A stretch of 64,000 bases of DNA from Candidatus Gastranaerophilus phascolarcticola (GTDB lineage: Bacteria; Cyanobacteriota; Vampirovibrionia; Gastranaerophilales; Gastranaerophilaceae), in the NCBI GenBank assembly GCA_001899335.1, contig MOYE01000003.1:195214-259213 (forward strand), given 5' to 3'. The notes under the pieces are model-generated. The model did no database searches. It was not told the DNA's origin and saw only the letters and a program-made list of their open reading frames with translations. How positions within the stretch are numbered: the stretch's first letter is position 1; every line of letters starts with the position of its first letter. The position numbers and the translations under genes are program-made. This document shows positions 1 through 10,668 of the stretch, in pieces.

Positions 1-1
1 G

Positions 2-76
2 GGGGGGGGAGCTGAACAGGTATTATATTTTGGGATTACCGGCATTATAATTGGAAGAATTCTCATACGCAGTTAA
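2..76 (+). CDS. C-terminal fragment of a hydrophobic (membrane?) protein, truncated by window start (...GGGAEQVLYFGITGIIIGRILIRS*)
   Basis: Open frame from base 2 to TAA at 74-76; hydrophobic tail; starts inside a poly-G tract encoding Gly-Gly-Gly. Confidence 0.5.
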   Translation, partial: GGGAEQVLYFGITGIIIGRILIRS

Positions 77-121
77 CGTTCAAACAAATTTTTTTTTGCT
101 ATAATAACTTTGGAGGTTTTT

Positions 122-1285
122 ATGGGCATTCAAGAAATAAGAAAAGAGCACGAGCTTGTTGATTTGTTTTGTAATTTGGCGGAAATTCCGTCACCGTCTT
201 TGCACGAAGAAAAAGTTTCAGAGTGGATAAAAAATTATTGTGCGGAACGTGGCATTCACGCGGAAAACGATACTTACGGAAATGTTTATGTTAATATTCC
301 GGCGACTGATTCTTCAAAACAACCTATGTTGTTATCAGCACACATGGACGTTATCGGGGATGACAGTCCGGTTGTAAGTTATCTTGACGGAGAAGATTTA
401 ATCCGTGCGGAGGACAGAACTCTTGGCGGAGACGATAAAGCAGGTGTTGCTAACGCGTTGTATTTTGCTGCGCAACTTGCTAAATCAGATATGAAACACG
501 GCGGTTTGGAACTTTTCTTTACCCGTGATGAAGAAAGCGGTATGAGCGGCATTCATAATGCTGATTTCAAAAAACTTCATTCAAAATATATTTTGGTATG
601 CGATAGTGATACGCTTGGACAGTTGGAAGTTTCAGGCGCAAGTTATACTCTTGCAACAATAAAGATTAAATCCGCAAAGGGCGGTCATTCCGGAATTGAT
701 ATCGGCGATAAAACCCGTCATAATGCGGCAAAACTTGTTGCTGAACTTGTAAACAATCTTCCGCAGGGCGTATTTTATGAAGAAAACGGCTTTGTTATTA
801 CTTCTTGCAACATCGGCGGAATTGTTGCCGGCAAGCTGGAAGTAACAAATATTATTAACACTGATGCGCTTGTGACATATTCAATCCGCAGTGCAAGCCG
901 TGCAAAAGAGGCTGAACTTAAAGCTGAAATGGAAGCAGAAGTTCAAAGATTTAACGATAAATATGCAACGCTTGCACACGCTGAATTGACTTTTGCCGAA
1001 CACCTGCCGCCATTTGAGGCAAGTAACGACAAAGTTATTCCGGAAGTCTTCAAAAAAGCCGGTGCAAATCTTGGTTTAGACGTAAAGGTTTCATCTTTCC
1101 ACGCAGGTGCGGAAACCCATATTTACGCAAATGAAACCAACGCAAACGGCGAAAAATTTCTGCCATACCTGATTGGTTTGGCGACGGTATGCAATATGCA
1201 CTCACGTGAAGAAAATCTTGATTACAAATCCTTGCTTAAAGGTCAAGAATTGTTGAGCGAAATTTTCAAAATTTTCAACGCTTAA
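122..1285 (+). CDS. M20-family peptidase, PepT/tripeptidase-like
   Basis: LLSAHMDVIGDD, GGDDKAGVA, FTRDEESGMSG metal-ligand motifs; start at internal ATG (ORF track begins at 110). Confidence 0.87.
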   Translation: MGIQEIRKEHELVDLFCNLAEIPSPSLHEEKVSEWIKNYCAERGIHAENDTYGNVYVNIPATDSSKQPMLLSAHMDVIGDDSPVVSYLDGEDLIRAEDRTLGGDDKAGVANALYFAAQLAKSDMKHGGLELFFTRDEESGMSGIHNADFKKLHSKYILVCDSDTLGQLEVSGASYTLATIKIKSAKGGHSGIDIGDKTRHNAAKLVAELVNNLPQGVFYEENGFVITSCNIGGIVAGKLEVTNIINTDALVTYSIRSASRAKEAELKAEMEAEVQRFNDKYATLAHAELTFAEHLPPFEASNDKVIPEVFKKAGANLGLDVKVSSFHAGAETHIYANETNANGEKFLPYLIGLATVCNMHSREENLDYKSLLKGQELLSEIFKIFNA

Positions 1286-1309
1286 TTTTTCTCATGCTAT
1301 CATTATGGT

Positions 1310-3664
1310 ATGGACGTAAAAGCAACATTAGAATTTGATAAAATAACCGAAAAACTCGCAAATTACGCAAAAACAGCTCAATCAAAAGAGCTTTGCAGAA
1401 ATTTGCGGGTTTTTGATGATATAAATATTATTTCTTCCGAACTGAATTTAACAAAAGAGGCTAAAGCGATTTTAGATTCGCCGGCGGAACTTCCGATTTC
1501 ACATTTGACAGACTTTTCGCAGGTGAAATATTCTACAATGCACGGCTACTTGAGTGAAGAAGAAATTTTTGAATGCGGCAAAACGCTCTCAACTTTCCGC
1601 TATATTAAAAGGTTTCTTACAGACAATTCTTCACTTGCTCCAAAACTCGCGGAATTATCGCGAAATATTACGGTTGATAAAGATTTAGAGGATAAAATTT
1701 TTGCTGCGTTTGATGAAAATTTACAAATCAAACACAATGCTACACCTGAACTTGCAGGACTTTATTCATCATTGGGTGACAATGAAAGAAATTTGAAAAA
1801 AACAGTGACGAGTTTAATGAATAATCCGGATTTTTCTAAACACCTGCAGGAAAATCTTTATACAACACGTGACGATAGAATAGTTTTTCAGGTTATGGCG
1901 CCGTCTAAAAACAAAGTTAACGGTATTGTTCACGATGTCTCTGCGACCGGCAGAACTTTCTATGTTGAACCGGAACAAATTGTTCCGCTAAACAACAAAA
2001 TCCGTGAGATTAAATCTCAAATTCACGCGGAAATCGTACGAATTTTAGTAGCTTTTACAAACCTCATAAAATCAAATATTGAAGAGTTTATTAAATCCGA
2101 GAAAATCGCGGCTGAAATTGATTTTCATTTCGCAAAAGCCCGTTATGCAATAAGAATTAAAGCAATAGAACCGACACTTAATAGTGAAAAATTTATTAGA
2201 TTAGAAGAAATGCGGCATCCGCTTTTGATTGATGTGACAGAGCACGTTGTTGCAAATGATTTTGAAATCGGGAAAGATTGTCACTCTATAGTGATTACGG
2301 GTTCTAATACCGGCGGCAAAACCGTTACAATCAAGACTGTGGGGCTTTTTATACTTATGACAAAAGCAGGACTTTTCCTGCCGGCGGCTTCGGCAAATAT
2401 TTATCCTTTTAAAGCTGTTTTTGCTGATATCGGCGATGCACAAAGTATTCAACAGTCACTCTCAACTTTTTCGTCTCACATGACAAATATTATCGAAATT
2501 TTGAATAAATCTGATGATAAATCCTTTGTTATTTTGGACGAAATTTGCGCCGGAACTGACCCTACAGAAGGGGCGCTGCTTGCAAAAACAATTTTGGAAT
2601 ATTTGGCTCAAAAAGGGGTAACTTCTGTTGTTACGACACACTATGGTGAATTAAAATCGCTTGAATACACCAATCCGTATTTCAAAAATGCCTCCGTGGA
2701 ATTTGATGTCGCAACCTTAAAACCGACCTACAAACTTTTGATAGGTATTCCCGGGTTAAGTAACGCAATCCTTGTTGCCTCAAACCTCGGTTTACCGGCT
2801 GAAATTGCAGAAAAAGCCAAAGAAATGCTACATAGCCAAAAAGATAATTCAATTATCGTTGTGGAAAAATTGCAGGAAACCCAGCATAAACTTTCGCAAG
2901 AGCTTCAAACCGCGCAGGAACTTCGCGAATCAACCGACGAAATTAAAAAAGAGTATGAGGAAAATCTTACGCACCTCAAAAAAGACAAAAAGAAAACCGT
3001 TAAGATTATAAAAGACAAGTTTGACCGTGAAATTTTGGAAGTTAAAGCCGAAATCAAAGAGATTATGGACGAACTTCGCCGCGAAAAATCAGAAAAAATT
3101 GCACGCCGCGCTTATGCACGTCTTGCACAATTAGAGGGTGGGTTTAAAGATAAACTTAGTGAACACGAAATCAAAGAAGAATACGGCGAAATCGACTGGA
3201 ACACTGTCAAAACCGGAACTAAGTTGACCGTGAAAGAACTTAACCAAATAGTCGAACTTCTTTCTCTTCCTGATAAGAATGGCAAGGTTCAAGTTAAAAT
3301 GGGTAACTTAACAACAAAACTTCCGATAAAGAAACTTGCGCCATACAACAAGAGTTTCGATAATTCAGGCAAATATTATACGCCTAATACTACCCAAAAC
3401 TTTAATTTGAAGAAATATTCTGTTTCAACCCGCCTGGACTTACGCGGCTACAGGGTTGAAGACGCTCTTGACAGTCTGGAACTTTACCTTGATGAAGTCA
3501 GTCTCGCAAGTCTTCAAGAAGTAATCGTAATCCACGGTCACGGTACAGGCGCTCTAAAACAAGCTGTTCGGGAATATTTGTCAGAGTCACCTTACGTGGC
3601 TTCTTTCCGTCCGGGCAACGATTCCGAGGGCGGCGATGGCGTATGTGTTGTTAAAATTCGTTAA
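1310..3664 (+). CDS. mutS2: Endonuclease MutS2 (MutS ATPase plus C-terminal Smr domain)
   Basis: Walker A GSNTGGKTVTIKT, DEICAGTDPTEGA, C-terminal Smr LDLRGYRVEDAL...VIHGHGTGALK. Confidence 0.97.
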   Translation: MDVKATLEFDKITEKLANYAKTAQSKELCRNLRVFDDINIISSELNLTKEAKAILDSPAELPISHLTDFSQVKYSTMHGYLSEEEIFECGKTLSTFRYIKRFLTDNSSLAPKLAELSRNITVDKDLEDKIFAAFDENLQIKHNATPELAGLYSSLGDNERNLKKTVTSLMNNPDFSKHLQENLYTTRDDRIVFQVMAPSKNKVNGIVHDVSATGRTFYVEPEQIVPLNNKIREIKSQIHAEIVRILVAFTNLIKSNIEEFIKSEKIAAEIDFHFAKARYAIRIKAIEPTLNSEKFIRLEEMRHPLLIDVTEHVVANDFEIGKDCHSIVITGSNTGGKTVTIKTVGLFILMTKAGLFLPAASANIYPFKAVFADIGDAQSIQQSLSTFSSHMTNIIEILNKSDDKSFVILDEICAGTDPTEGALLAKTILEYLAQKGVTSVVTTHYGELKSLEYTNPYFKNASVEFDVATLKPTYKLLIGIPGLSNAILVASNLGLPAEIAEKAKEMLHSQKDNSIIVVEKLQETQHKLSQELQTAQELRESTDEIKKEYEENLTHLKKDKKKTVKIIKDKFDREILEVKAEIKEIMDELRREKSEKIARRAYARLAQLEGGFKDKLSEHEIKEEYGEIDWNTVKTGTKLTVKELNQIVELLSLPDKNGKVQVKMGNLTTKLPIKKLAPYNKSFDNSGKYYTPNTTQNFNLKKYSVSTRLDLRGYRVEDALDSLELYLDEVSLASLQEVIVIHGHGTGALKQAVREYLSESPYVASFRPGNDSEGGDGVCVVKIR

Positions 3665-3719
3665 TATTTATAGCAAAAAATTTTTTCCCCGTTTTTAAAT
3701 AAAACAAAGGACAAGTTTT

Positions 3720-4160
3720 ATGTTTATAAATAATTTACCCCAAAATAATCAAACCCCAAACTTTGGATTTAACGTGAAAGTTAAAGAAAATTCCAGACTC
3801 GTCAGTATGGCAGATTCTTATTTGTTTAGGAGCTTACCTAAAGATTCGATAGAGCTTTTTGAGAAAAAAGCCGCAGAAATTCTTCCTGACAGAAATGTTA
3901 ATATAGAATATTCCGTATGGCGGAGCGAACCTTATGAACTTTTTGCAGTAGATCTTTACACTGACGGAAAATGCGTAGATAAATCACTCGGACATGATGC
4001 AAGAGGCTTGTTGAATTATTTGAAAAAAGCAACAAACAGGTACTATACATTACATTCTAAGTTATTCTACGACGGACAGAAAAGTCCTGAAACCCTTGCC
4101 AAAATTGAACGATTTAAAGAAACCGTTTACAGACCCTTTAATCGCACAAAAGGAAAATAA
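3720..4160 (+). CDS. Hypothetical protein with N-terminal PNFGF motif
   Basis: ORF with AAAGGA-type RBS upstream; motif PNFGFNVKVKEN. Confidence 0.75.
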   Translation: MFINNLPQNNQTPNFGFNVKVKENSRLVSMADSYLFRSLPKDSIELFEKKAAEILPDRNVNIEYSVWRSEPYELFAVDLYTDGKCVDKSLGHDARGLLNYLKKATNRYYTLHSKLFYDGQKSPETLAKIERFKETVYRPFNRTKGK

Positions 4161-4166
4161 TACCCC

Positions 4167-4192
4167 TACAACACAATATCAATTGTGTTGTA
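4167..4192. repeat. 26-bp hairpin TACAACACAAT-ATCA-ATTGTGTTGTA
   Basis: Perfect 11-bp inverted repeat with 4-nt loop; its core is the reverse complement of the core at 4299-4324. Confidence 0.9.
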
Positions 4193-4298
4193 CTTGTCGG
4201 AAACGTCAAGTTAAAACTTAAATAATGGGAGCTTTTTTGCTTAATAATTCGTAATAAATTGTGCCATCAAAAGGCTGAAATGCTTTAAGCACGCCATT

Positions 4299-4324
4299 GA
4301 CAACACAATTGATATTGTGTTGTC
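4299..4324. repeat. 26-bp hairpin GACAACACAAT-TGAT-ATTGTGTTGTC
   Basis: Perfect 11-bp inverted repeat with 4-nt loop, directly upstream of the RBS of the 4349 gene. Confidence 0.9.
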
Positions 4325-4348
4325 ACAAAAAAGAAAGGTGGTAAATTA

Positions 4349-5341
4349 ATGGTGGAATTTTACAATGTAGGCGAAACACAAACAGCAAAAATTGTGCCTC
4401 AAAATGGCAGCGGAGCTGCAAAGGTAGACGGCGGAACAAATATTGTTCCTATGACAAGCGGTAATGTCGCAGACAACTCTCGCGGAACTTCTGTTCAGCA
4501 TCAGGGCGGTAACCCGTTTTATGCGGAAACGGATTTTGAACACTTTGACGGACTTGGCAGCAGCGGCATGACACAGGCTGATAGTGCTACAAAACGTGTT
4601 AAAGGTGAACTTGCACGACTTTACAATGATGTTAAAAGAACTAATCCGGAGGCGGTTGAAAACTTAGAATTTCCACCGCTCCCGTCTGTACCGGCAAAAG
4701 GTAAAAAACCATTAAAGCTGGAGGCTTATTTGAGTGCACTTGACCAATACAGACAAACCTGTGAGGCGCTTTTAGAGGGCGTTGCAGAGCAAACTGTAGT
4801 TGATGAAGTCCGCGGTGCTGCGCAATCCGTAACAAATACTGTTGTTGAAATGGGCAATGCAAATCTTGCCGCAACGCTTGGCGTTGGTGAAGCAATGTTG
4901 AATGGTTTGGCAGAAATTTATAACAAAATTGATACTGATACTCATACGATTTTATCTGCGGTGGATTCTAACGGTAAGAAAATTTTGCGTGCTATAAATA
5001 AACAAACCGGCGAAATTAAACAATTTATTGCAGAAGACGGTGACAGAACACGTTTACAACAATTCTTGAATACTATTGCTCTTGATAATAATATTTCCGC
5101 TAAAATTGATGGTGTTCACAGGCATATTGATGATAAGGGCAACTGGCTTGCCGACCGAATAGATGACGCTAAAGACGAGATTAATGAACATACCACAGCA
5201 GAAAATAAAAAGACACGTCATCGCGTTTCTGAAGAACATGATAAAACACGAAAATTTACGAAAAAAGAAATTGAAGAACATTCAGTTTTCTGGCACGGAA
5301 TCCCTGATCCGGCTGGGATTCTTGATAGAATTTTCAGATAA
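4349..5341 (+). CDS. Hypothetical protein, probable coiled-coil/helical
   Basis: 330-aa ORF, RBS AAGAAAGGTGG, followed by a terminator hairpin. Confidence 0.8.
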   Translation: MVEFYNVGETQTAKIVPQNGSGAAKVDGGTNIVPMTSGNVADNSRGTSVQHQGGNPFYAETDFEHFDGLGSSGMTQADSATKRVKGELARLYNDVKRTNPEAVENLEFPPLPSVPAKGKKPLKLEAYLSALDQYRQTCEALLEGVAEQTVVDEVRGAAQSVTNTVVEMGNANLAATLGVGEAMLNGLAEIYNKIDTDTHTILSAVDSNGKKILRAINKQTGEIKQFIAEDGDRTRLQQFLNTIALDNNISAKIDGVHRHIDDKGNWLADRIDDAKDEINEHTTAENKKTRHRVSEEHDKTRKFTKKEIEEHSVFWHGIPDPAGILDRIFR

Positions 5342-5347
5342 TCTTTT

Positions 5348-5373
5348 AAAGCCCTCGCAAGAGGGCTTTTTTT
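5348..5373 (+). terminator. Rho-independent terminator (AAAGCCCTC-GCAA-GAGGGCTTTTTTT)
   Basis: 9-bp stem, GCAA tetraloop, T-tract. Confidence 0.9.
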
Positions 5374-5378
5374 AGTGG

Positions 5379-5407
5379 TTGATAAAATTTTGAATAACAG
5401 TTATAAT
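5379..5407 (+). promoter_or_regulatory. Sigma-70-type promoter TTGATA-N17-TATAAT
   Basis: -35 at 5379-5384, -10 at 5402-5407, upstream of the 5435 CDS and its RBS. Confidence 0.75.
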
Positions 5408-5434
5408 AGGATTAATATTTTGAAAGGAGAAAAT

Positions 5435-5893
5435 ATGAAAGTAGATTTGAAATTAGTAGCAGTTGCAGCATTAGCTTTGGGAGTAGGTATTGGATCTTCT
5501 AACGTTGCAATGGCTGATGCCGGCAAAGTCGCTGTTGTAGATGTTCCTAAAATCGTATCAGAATCAAAACAGGTTCAGGCATTAAAAGATGAACAAGCTA
5601 AAAAGTCTCAAGAACTTGCAAAATGGTTAGAAGTTGTTAGAGCTGACGTTGCAAAACAACAAACTGAAGCAGGTAAAGAAAAATTATTGAAAAAATATGA
5701 AGCTGATCTCGCGAAAAAACGTGAAGCAAACGCAAAAGATTATGCAAAAAAACTTGCTGATATAGATAAGAATATCTCTGCAACAATCGAAGCTCAAGCG
5801 AAATTAAAAGGTTATGATTTGGTATTATCTAAATCAACAGTTTTATATGGCGGAGATGATTTGACCGCTGAAATCGCAAAAGTTGTTAAGTAA
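5435..5893 (+). CDS. OmpH/Skp-family periplasmic chaperone-like protein with signal peptide
   Basis: GAAAGGAG RBS, signal peptide MKVDLKLVAVAALALG...AMA, KVAVVDVPKIVSES and helical core; ORF track start (5375) lies before the promoter. Confidence 0.85.
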   Translation: MKVDLKLVAVAALALGVGIGSSNVAMADAGKVAVVDVPKIVSESKQVQALKDEQAKKSQELAKWLEVVRADVAKQQTEAGKEKLLKKYEADLAKKREANAKDYAKKLADIDKNISATIEAQAKLKGYDLVLSKSTVLYGGDDLTAEIAKVVK

Positions 5894-5907
5894 GCTAAAA
5901 TTCAATA

Positions 5908-5940
5908 AAAGGGGACACTCACGTAGTGTGCCCTTTTTTA
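5908..5940 (+). terminator. Probable Rho-independent terminator
   Basis: GGGGACACT-CACGT-AGTGTGCCC followed by T6. Confidence 0.7.
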
Positions 5941-5958
5941 TCCTAAAATAGAGGTAAA

Positions 5959-7658
5959 ATGTCACAGGAAAGAATTATAAATGTTGCCCGGGGACTTGAA
6001 AAAGCAGATTTGGTAATTAAAAATGCAAATATTGTAAACGTCCTTTCAGAAGAAATACACAAAGCCGATATCGCAATAACCGACGGAATTATCGCCGGTA
6101 TAGGTGATAATTATTCAGGTGAGAAAGAAATAGATGTCAATGGTGCGTATGTAACGCCATCGTTCATTGACGGTCACGTTCACCTTGAAAGCTCAATGCT
6201 TCTTCCGTCAGAATTTGCCAAAGCTGTTTTACCGGCCGGAACAACTACGGTTATAACCGATCCGCACGAGATTGCTAACGTGTTTGGACTTCACGGAATA
6301 AGTTTTATGCATGAAGCTGTTAAAAATCTCCCGATGGATGTTTATACAATGCTTCCCTCCTGCGTTCCTGCAACCTCGTTTGAAACTTCCGGCTTTGATT
6401 TAAACAGCTATGATTTATCACTTTTGATTGATAAACCTTGGGTTCTTGGTGTTGCCGAAATGATGAACTTCCCGGGAGTTTTAAATCTTGATAAAAATGT
6501 GATGGCAAAACTTGAACTTGCGAAGTCCTATGGTAAACGTATTGATGGACATGCACCATTCCTTTCTAATAAAGATTTATGCGCTTATATCGCCAGCGGT
6601 GTGAAGTCTGACCATGAATGCACTACGCCGGAGGAGGCTATTGAAAAATTACGGCTTGGAATGTATTTAATGATAAGAGAAGGCTCTGCAGCAAAGGATT
6701 TGGATGCACTTATTCCTGTCCTGAAAAATTGCAATTCCAGAAAATGTCTTTTTGTCACGGATGACAGACACCCGTCTGATTTAAAAGAACATATTAACGG
6801 AATGGTAAGGCGCGCCGTTGAAGCGGGGGTTAACCCTATTAAAGCTATTCAATGTGCCAGCTTGAACACTGCAGAATACTTCGGACTGAAAGATTTAGGT
6901 GCTATTTCGCCGGGCTATAAGGCAGATTTACTAATTTTACCGGATTTAAAGAATTTTAAACCTGATTTCGTGCTTAAACACGGTGAAGTTATTGTTGAAA
7001 ATGGACGTTTAACATCGAATTTTGAAGAATGTATGCCGCCTTCAATGAGGGGTTCTGTGAATGTTAAGTGGATTGAAAAAGATGATTTCAGGATTTGTAC
7101 GGCAAACGATACCGTAAGGACAATGGAAATCATTCCTCACCAGCTTGTGACGAAATCAATTTTATCAAAGGTAAAAATTGAAAACGGTAATACTGTAAGT
7201 AATATTGACACTGATACTTTAAAAATTTGTGTTATAGAACGTCACCGTGCGACAGGCAATATCGGTAAAGGCTTTGTAAAAGGTTTTAATCTAAAGGCGG
7301 GAGCTATTGCTTCAACAGTAGCGCACGATTCGCATAATATGATAATTGTCGGCACAAATGATTATGATATGTATATTGCGGCGATTGAACTTGTAAAATC
7401 TCAAGGCGGAAAAGTTATTGTAAAAGACGGAGAAGTCGTTTCAAAACTACCGCTTCCGATTGCGGGTTTGATGTCTGATAAAAATTTTGATTATGTAATG
7501 GAAAAATGTGCCGAATTGAATAATGTTGCACATGAAATCGGTTGTACATTGGAAGATCCATTTATGACATTAGGATTTCTTTCTCTTCCGGTAATTCCGG
7601 AATTGAAAATAACTGATAAAGGGATTTTTGATACCAATAAATTCGATTTCGTTAATTA

Positions 7659-7662
<4 letters not shown>
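5959..7662 (+). CDS. ade: Adenine deaminase
   Basis: FIDGHVHLESSML, DPHEIANVFG, GHAPFLSNKDL, VTDDRHPSDL, GKGFVKGFNLKAGAIASTVAHDSHN. Confidence 0.97.
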
Positions 7663-8777
<1,115 letters not shown>

Positions 8778-8828
8778 AAAGAGCTCCTTAGTATTCTTTC
8801 ATAGTATTTCCCTCGTATTTCTACATCC

Positions 8829-8893
8829 ATTATTTACGATGTTTTTAAAAATAGCAAATACTTATATTGCATTCTTTGTAATGCTTGACAAGC
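8829..8893. promoter_or_regulatory. Conserved intergenic block, copy 1, between the AKR and LysR genes
   Basis: ATTATTTACGATGTTTTTAAAAATAGCAAATACTTATATT...AATGCTTGACAAGC; nearly identical to reverse complement of 14398-14461; contains palindrome AATGCTTG-A-CAAGCATT (8880-8896). Confidence 0.85.
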
Positions 8894-8913
8894 ATTGCAA
8901 GTTTATATATCAT
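8885..8913 (+). promoter_or_regulatory. Promoter TTGACA-N17-TATCAT, 6 nt before the LysR ATG
   Basis: -35 at 8885-8890, -10 at 8908-8913, ATG at 8920. Confidence 0.75.
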
Positions 8914-8919
8914 TTTTGT

Positions 8920-9810
8920 ATGGAAATAAGAGTTTTAAGATATTTTTTAACAGTAGCACGCGAAGGCTCAATTACTGGAGCGGCAAATTATCTGCACCTT
9001 ACACAACCCACACTTTCAAGACAACTTCAAGATTTGGAAAAAGAATTGGGAGAGAAACTTTTAGTCAGAACTAATCACAATGTAACTCTCACCCCTGAAG
9101 GAATGATTTTGAGAAAAAGAGCCGAAGAAATTCTTGATATGGTTGAGAAAACAGAAAAAGAATTTTCTTCTCTTAAACACGAACTTGCAGGAGAAGTTTG
9201 TATAGGGAGCGGTGAAACCGATACTCTTAAAAGCGTTGCAAATTTGATACAAGAAATCCGCAAAACTTATCCGAAAATTATTTTTAATATTTCAAGCGGA
9301 ATACACGAGGATGTTGTTGAAAAAATCGATAACGGGCTTTTGGATTTTGGGATTGTTATGCAACCGGCGGATTTATCAAAATACAATGTCATAAATTTAC
9401 CTGACAATGATGTTTGGGGTATTGTAATGCGAAAAGACTCCGAACTTGCAAAAAAAGAATTTGTAACTTTTGAAGATATGGAAAAAATCCCGTTGATTTT
9501 ATCAACAAAAGTCTTTAGAAAGCCGACCCCTGATAATGAATTTTTTAGATGGTTTAATAAAAATAAAGATAAACTTGAAATCGCAGCAACGCATACTCTG
9601 TTTTACAATGCTGCAATAATGGTAGAACAGGGTGTTGGTTATATGTTTACGTTAAATAATTTGGCTAATACAGCAAAAAATTCTAATCTATGTTTTCGTC
9701 CATTAAAACCCAAAATGGAGGCAAGTTGGGGGCTAATTTGGAAAAAATATCAGGTATTTTCACCGGCTGCCAAACTATTTTTAGAAAAAATGCAAGAAAT
9801 ATTGAAATAA
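8920..9810 (+). CDS. LysR-family transcriptional regulator (paralog 1)
   Basis: MEIRVLRYFLTVAREGSITGAANYLHLTQPTLSRQLQDLEKELG HTH; ORF track start (8695) is unlikely. Confidence 0.95.
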   Translation: MEIRVLRYFLTVAREGSITGAANYLHLTQPTLSRQLQDLEKELGEKLLVRTNHNVTLTPEGMILRKRAEEILDMVEKTEKEFSSLKHELAGEVCIGSGETDTLKSVANLIQEIRKTYPKIIFNISSGIHEDVVEKIDNGLLDFGIVMQPADLSKYNVINLPDNDVWGIVMRKDSELAKKEFVTFEDMEKIPLILSTKVFRKPTPDNEFFRWFNKNKDKLEIAATHTLFYNAAIMVEQGVGYMFTLNNLANTAKNSNLCFRPLKPKMEASWGLIWKKYQVFSPAAKLFLEKMQEILK

Positions 9811-9812
9811 AA

Positions 9813-9833
9813 AAGACCTGAAAGTCAGGTCTT
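9813..9833. terminator. Terminator-like hairpin AAGACCTGA-AAG-TCAGGTCTT
   Basis: 9-bp inverted repeat after the LysR stop; weak T-tract. Confidence 0.6.
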
Positions 9834-9839
9834 AAATTC

Positions 9840-9911
9840 TGGGGCGGAAGGATTCGAACCTCCGAGATGGCTGGACCAAAACCAGCTGCCTTACCACTTG
9901 GCGACGCCCCA
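9840..9911 (-). tRNA. tRNA-Gln (anticodon TTG)
   Basis: Reverse complement TGGGGCGTCGCCAAGTGGTAAGGCAGCTGGTTTTGGTCCAGCCATCTCGGAGGTTCGAATCCTTCCGCCCCA folds as a cloverleaf; loop TT-TTG-GT. Confidence 0.96.
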
Positions 9912-9969
9912 TTATTTATTGCGCTTCGCTAGTGTTTACTCCTTTATTCTACTCGCTCAATTTCTATTG

Positions 9970-10668
9970 TCAAGAATTTGTTTGTATAATCGGACTACTT
10001 TCTTTTGCTTGCAAAATTTCAATTTTATTCGCTAAAAGCCTTGCCAATTCATTAATAACAAGGATTTCGCTCTCAAAATGCCCGATGTCAATTATTGAAA
10101 TTTTACTGTCTAAGGCGGTATGGAATTTTAAATCTCCACTCACCAGCACATCTGCACCAAATTCCATTGCGTCATGCCAGAAATCTGCCCCGCTTCCGCC
10201 GCAAAAAGCTATGCGTTTTATGGCTTTTAAGCCTTTCGGATTAGTATATCGGATATTTTTCGAAATTCTTTTTAAATGTTCAAACAGATCCTCAAAGATT
10301 ATTTCACAGTCGCAAAAACGCAAAAAATCATGTCCGTACGATTGAACATTCCCAAAGCCTAAAACGTTTATAAGTGTTTCTGTTGTTCCGCATTCTGCTT
10401 TATCAAGGTTTGTGTGCGCGCAATAAATATCAATTCCGCGGTTAAAGTCAAGCGGCACAACAAATAACGGGTGATGTGAAATTATCATATCACAGCCGCT
10501 TTTTTGCGCCTGATTTAAAACATCCTCAGTTACTGTCAGGCAAAGCATGACTTTTTCAATGTTTGTGCGCCCGGTCTCGACAACCCAACCGCTCAAATCC
10601 CACGGCTCAGCAGTTTCCGGCGGCGCGACCTGCTCAATAATTTTAGTTATTTCGTGTTTGTTAACCAT
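9970..10668 (-). CDS. Nif3-like dinuclear metal centre protein (YbgI/YqfO family)
   Basis: CDMIISHHPLFV, AHTNLDKAECG, FCGGSGADF, VSGDLKFH, DIGHFESE. Confidence 0.94.
   Translation of the reverse strand: MVNKHEITKIIEQVAPPETAEPWDLSGWVVETGRTNIEKVMLCLTVTEDVLNQAQKSGCDMIISHHPLFVVPLDFNRGIDIYCAHTNLDKAECGTTETLINVLGFGNVQSYGHDFLRFCDCEIIFEDLFEHLKRISKNIRYTNPKGLKAIKRIAFCGGSGADFWHDAMEFGADVLVSGDLKFHTALDSKISIIDIGHFESEILVINELARLLANKIEILQAKESSPIIQTNS

Noticed and set aside
2201-2452. 83-aa minus-strand ORF inside mutS2
   Set aside because: Antisense to a well-supported CDS; no domain or RBS evidence. Same reasoning for most short ORFs in the track (e.g. 2772, 4346, 4641, 5054, 6320, 12456, 18892, 26850, 55324).
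4167-4324. Hairpin pair as Rho-independent terminators
   Set aside because: Neither hairpin is followed by a T-tract and the second is immediately before an RBS; kept as an unexplained repeat instead.
9932-10345. 137-aa plus-strand ORF antisense to the Nif3-like gene
   Set aside because: Entirely antisense to a conserved family; composition matches a shadow frame.
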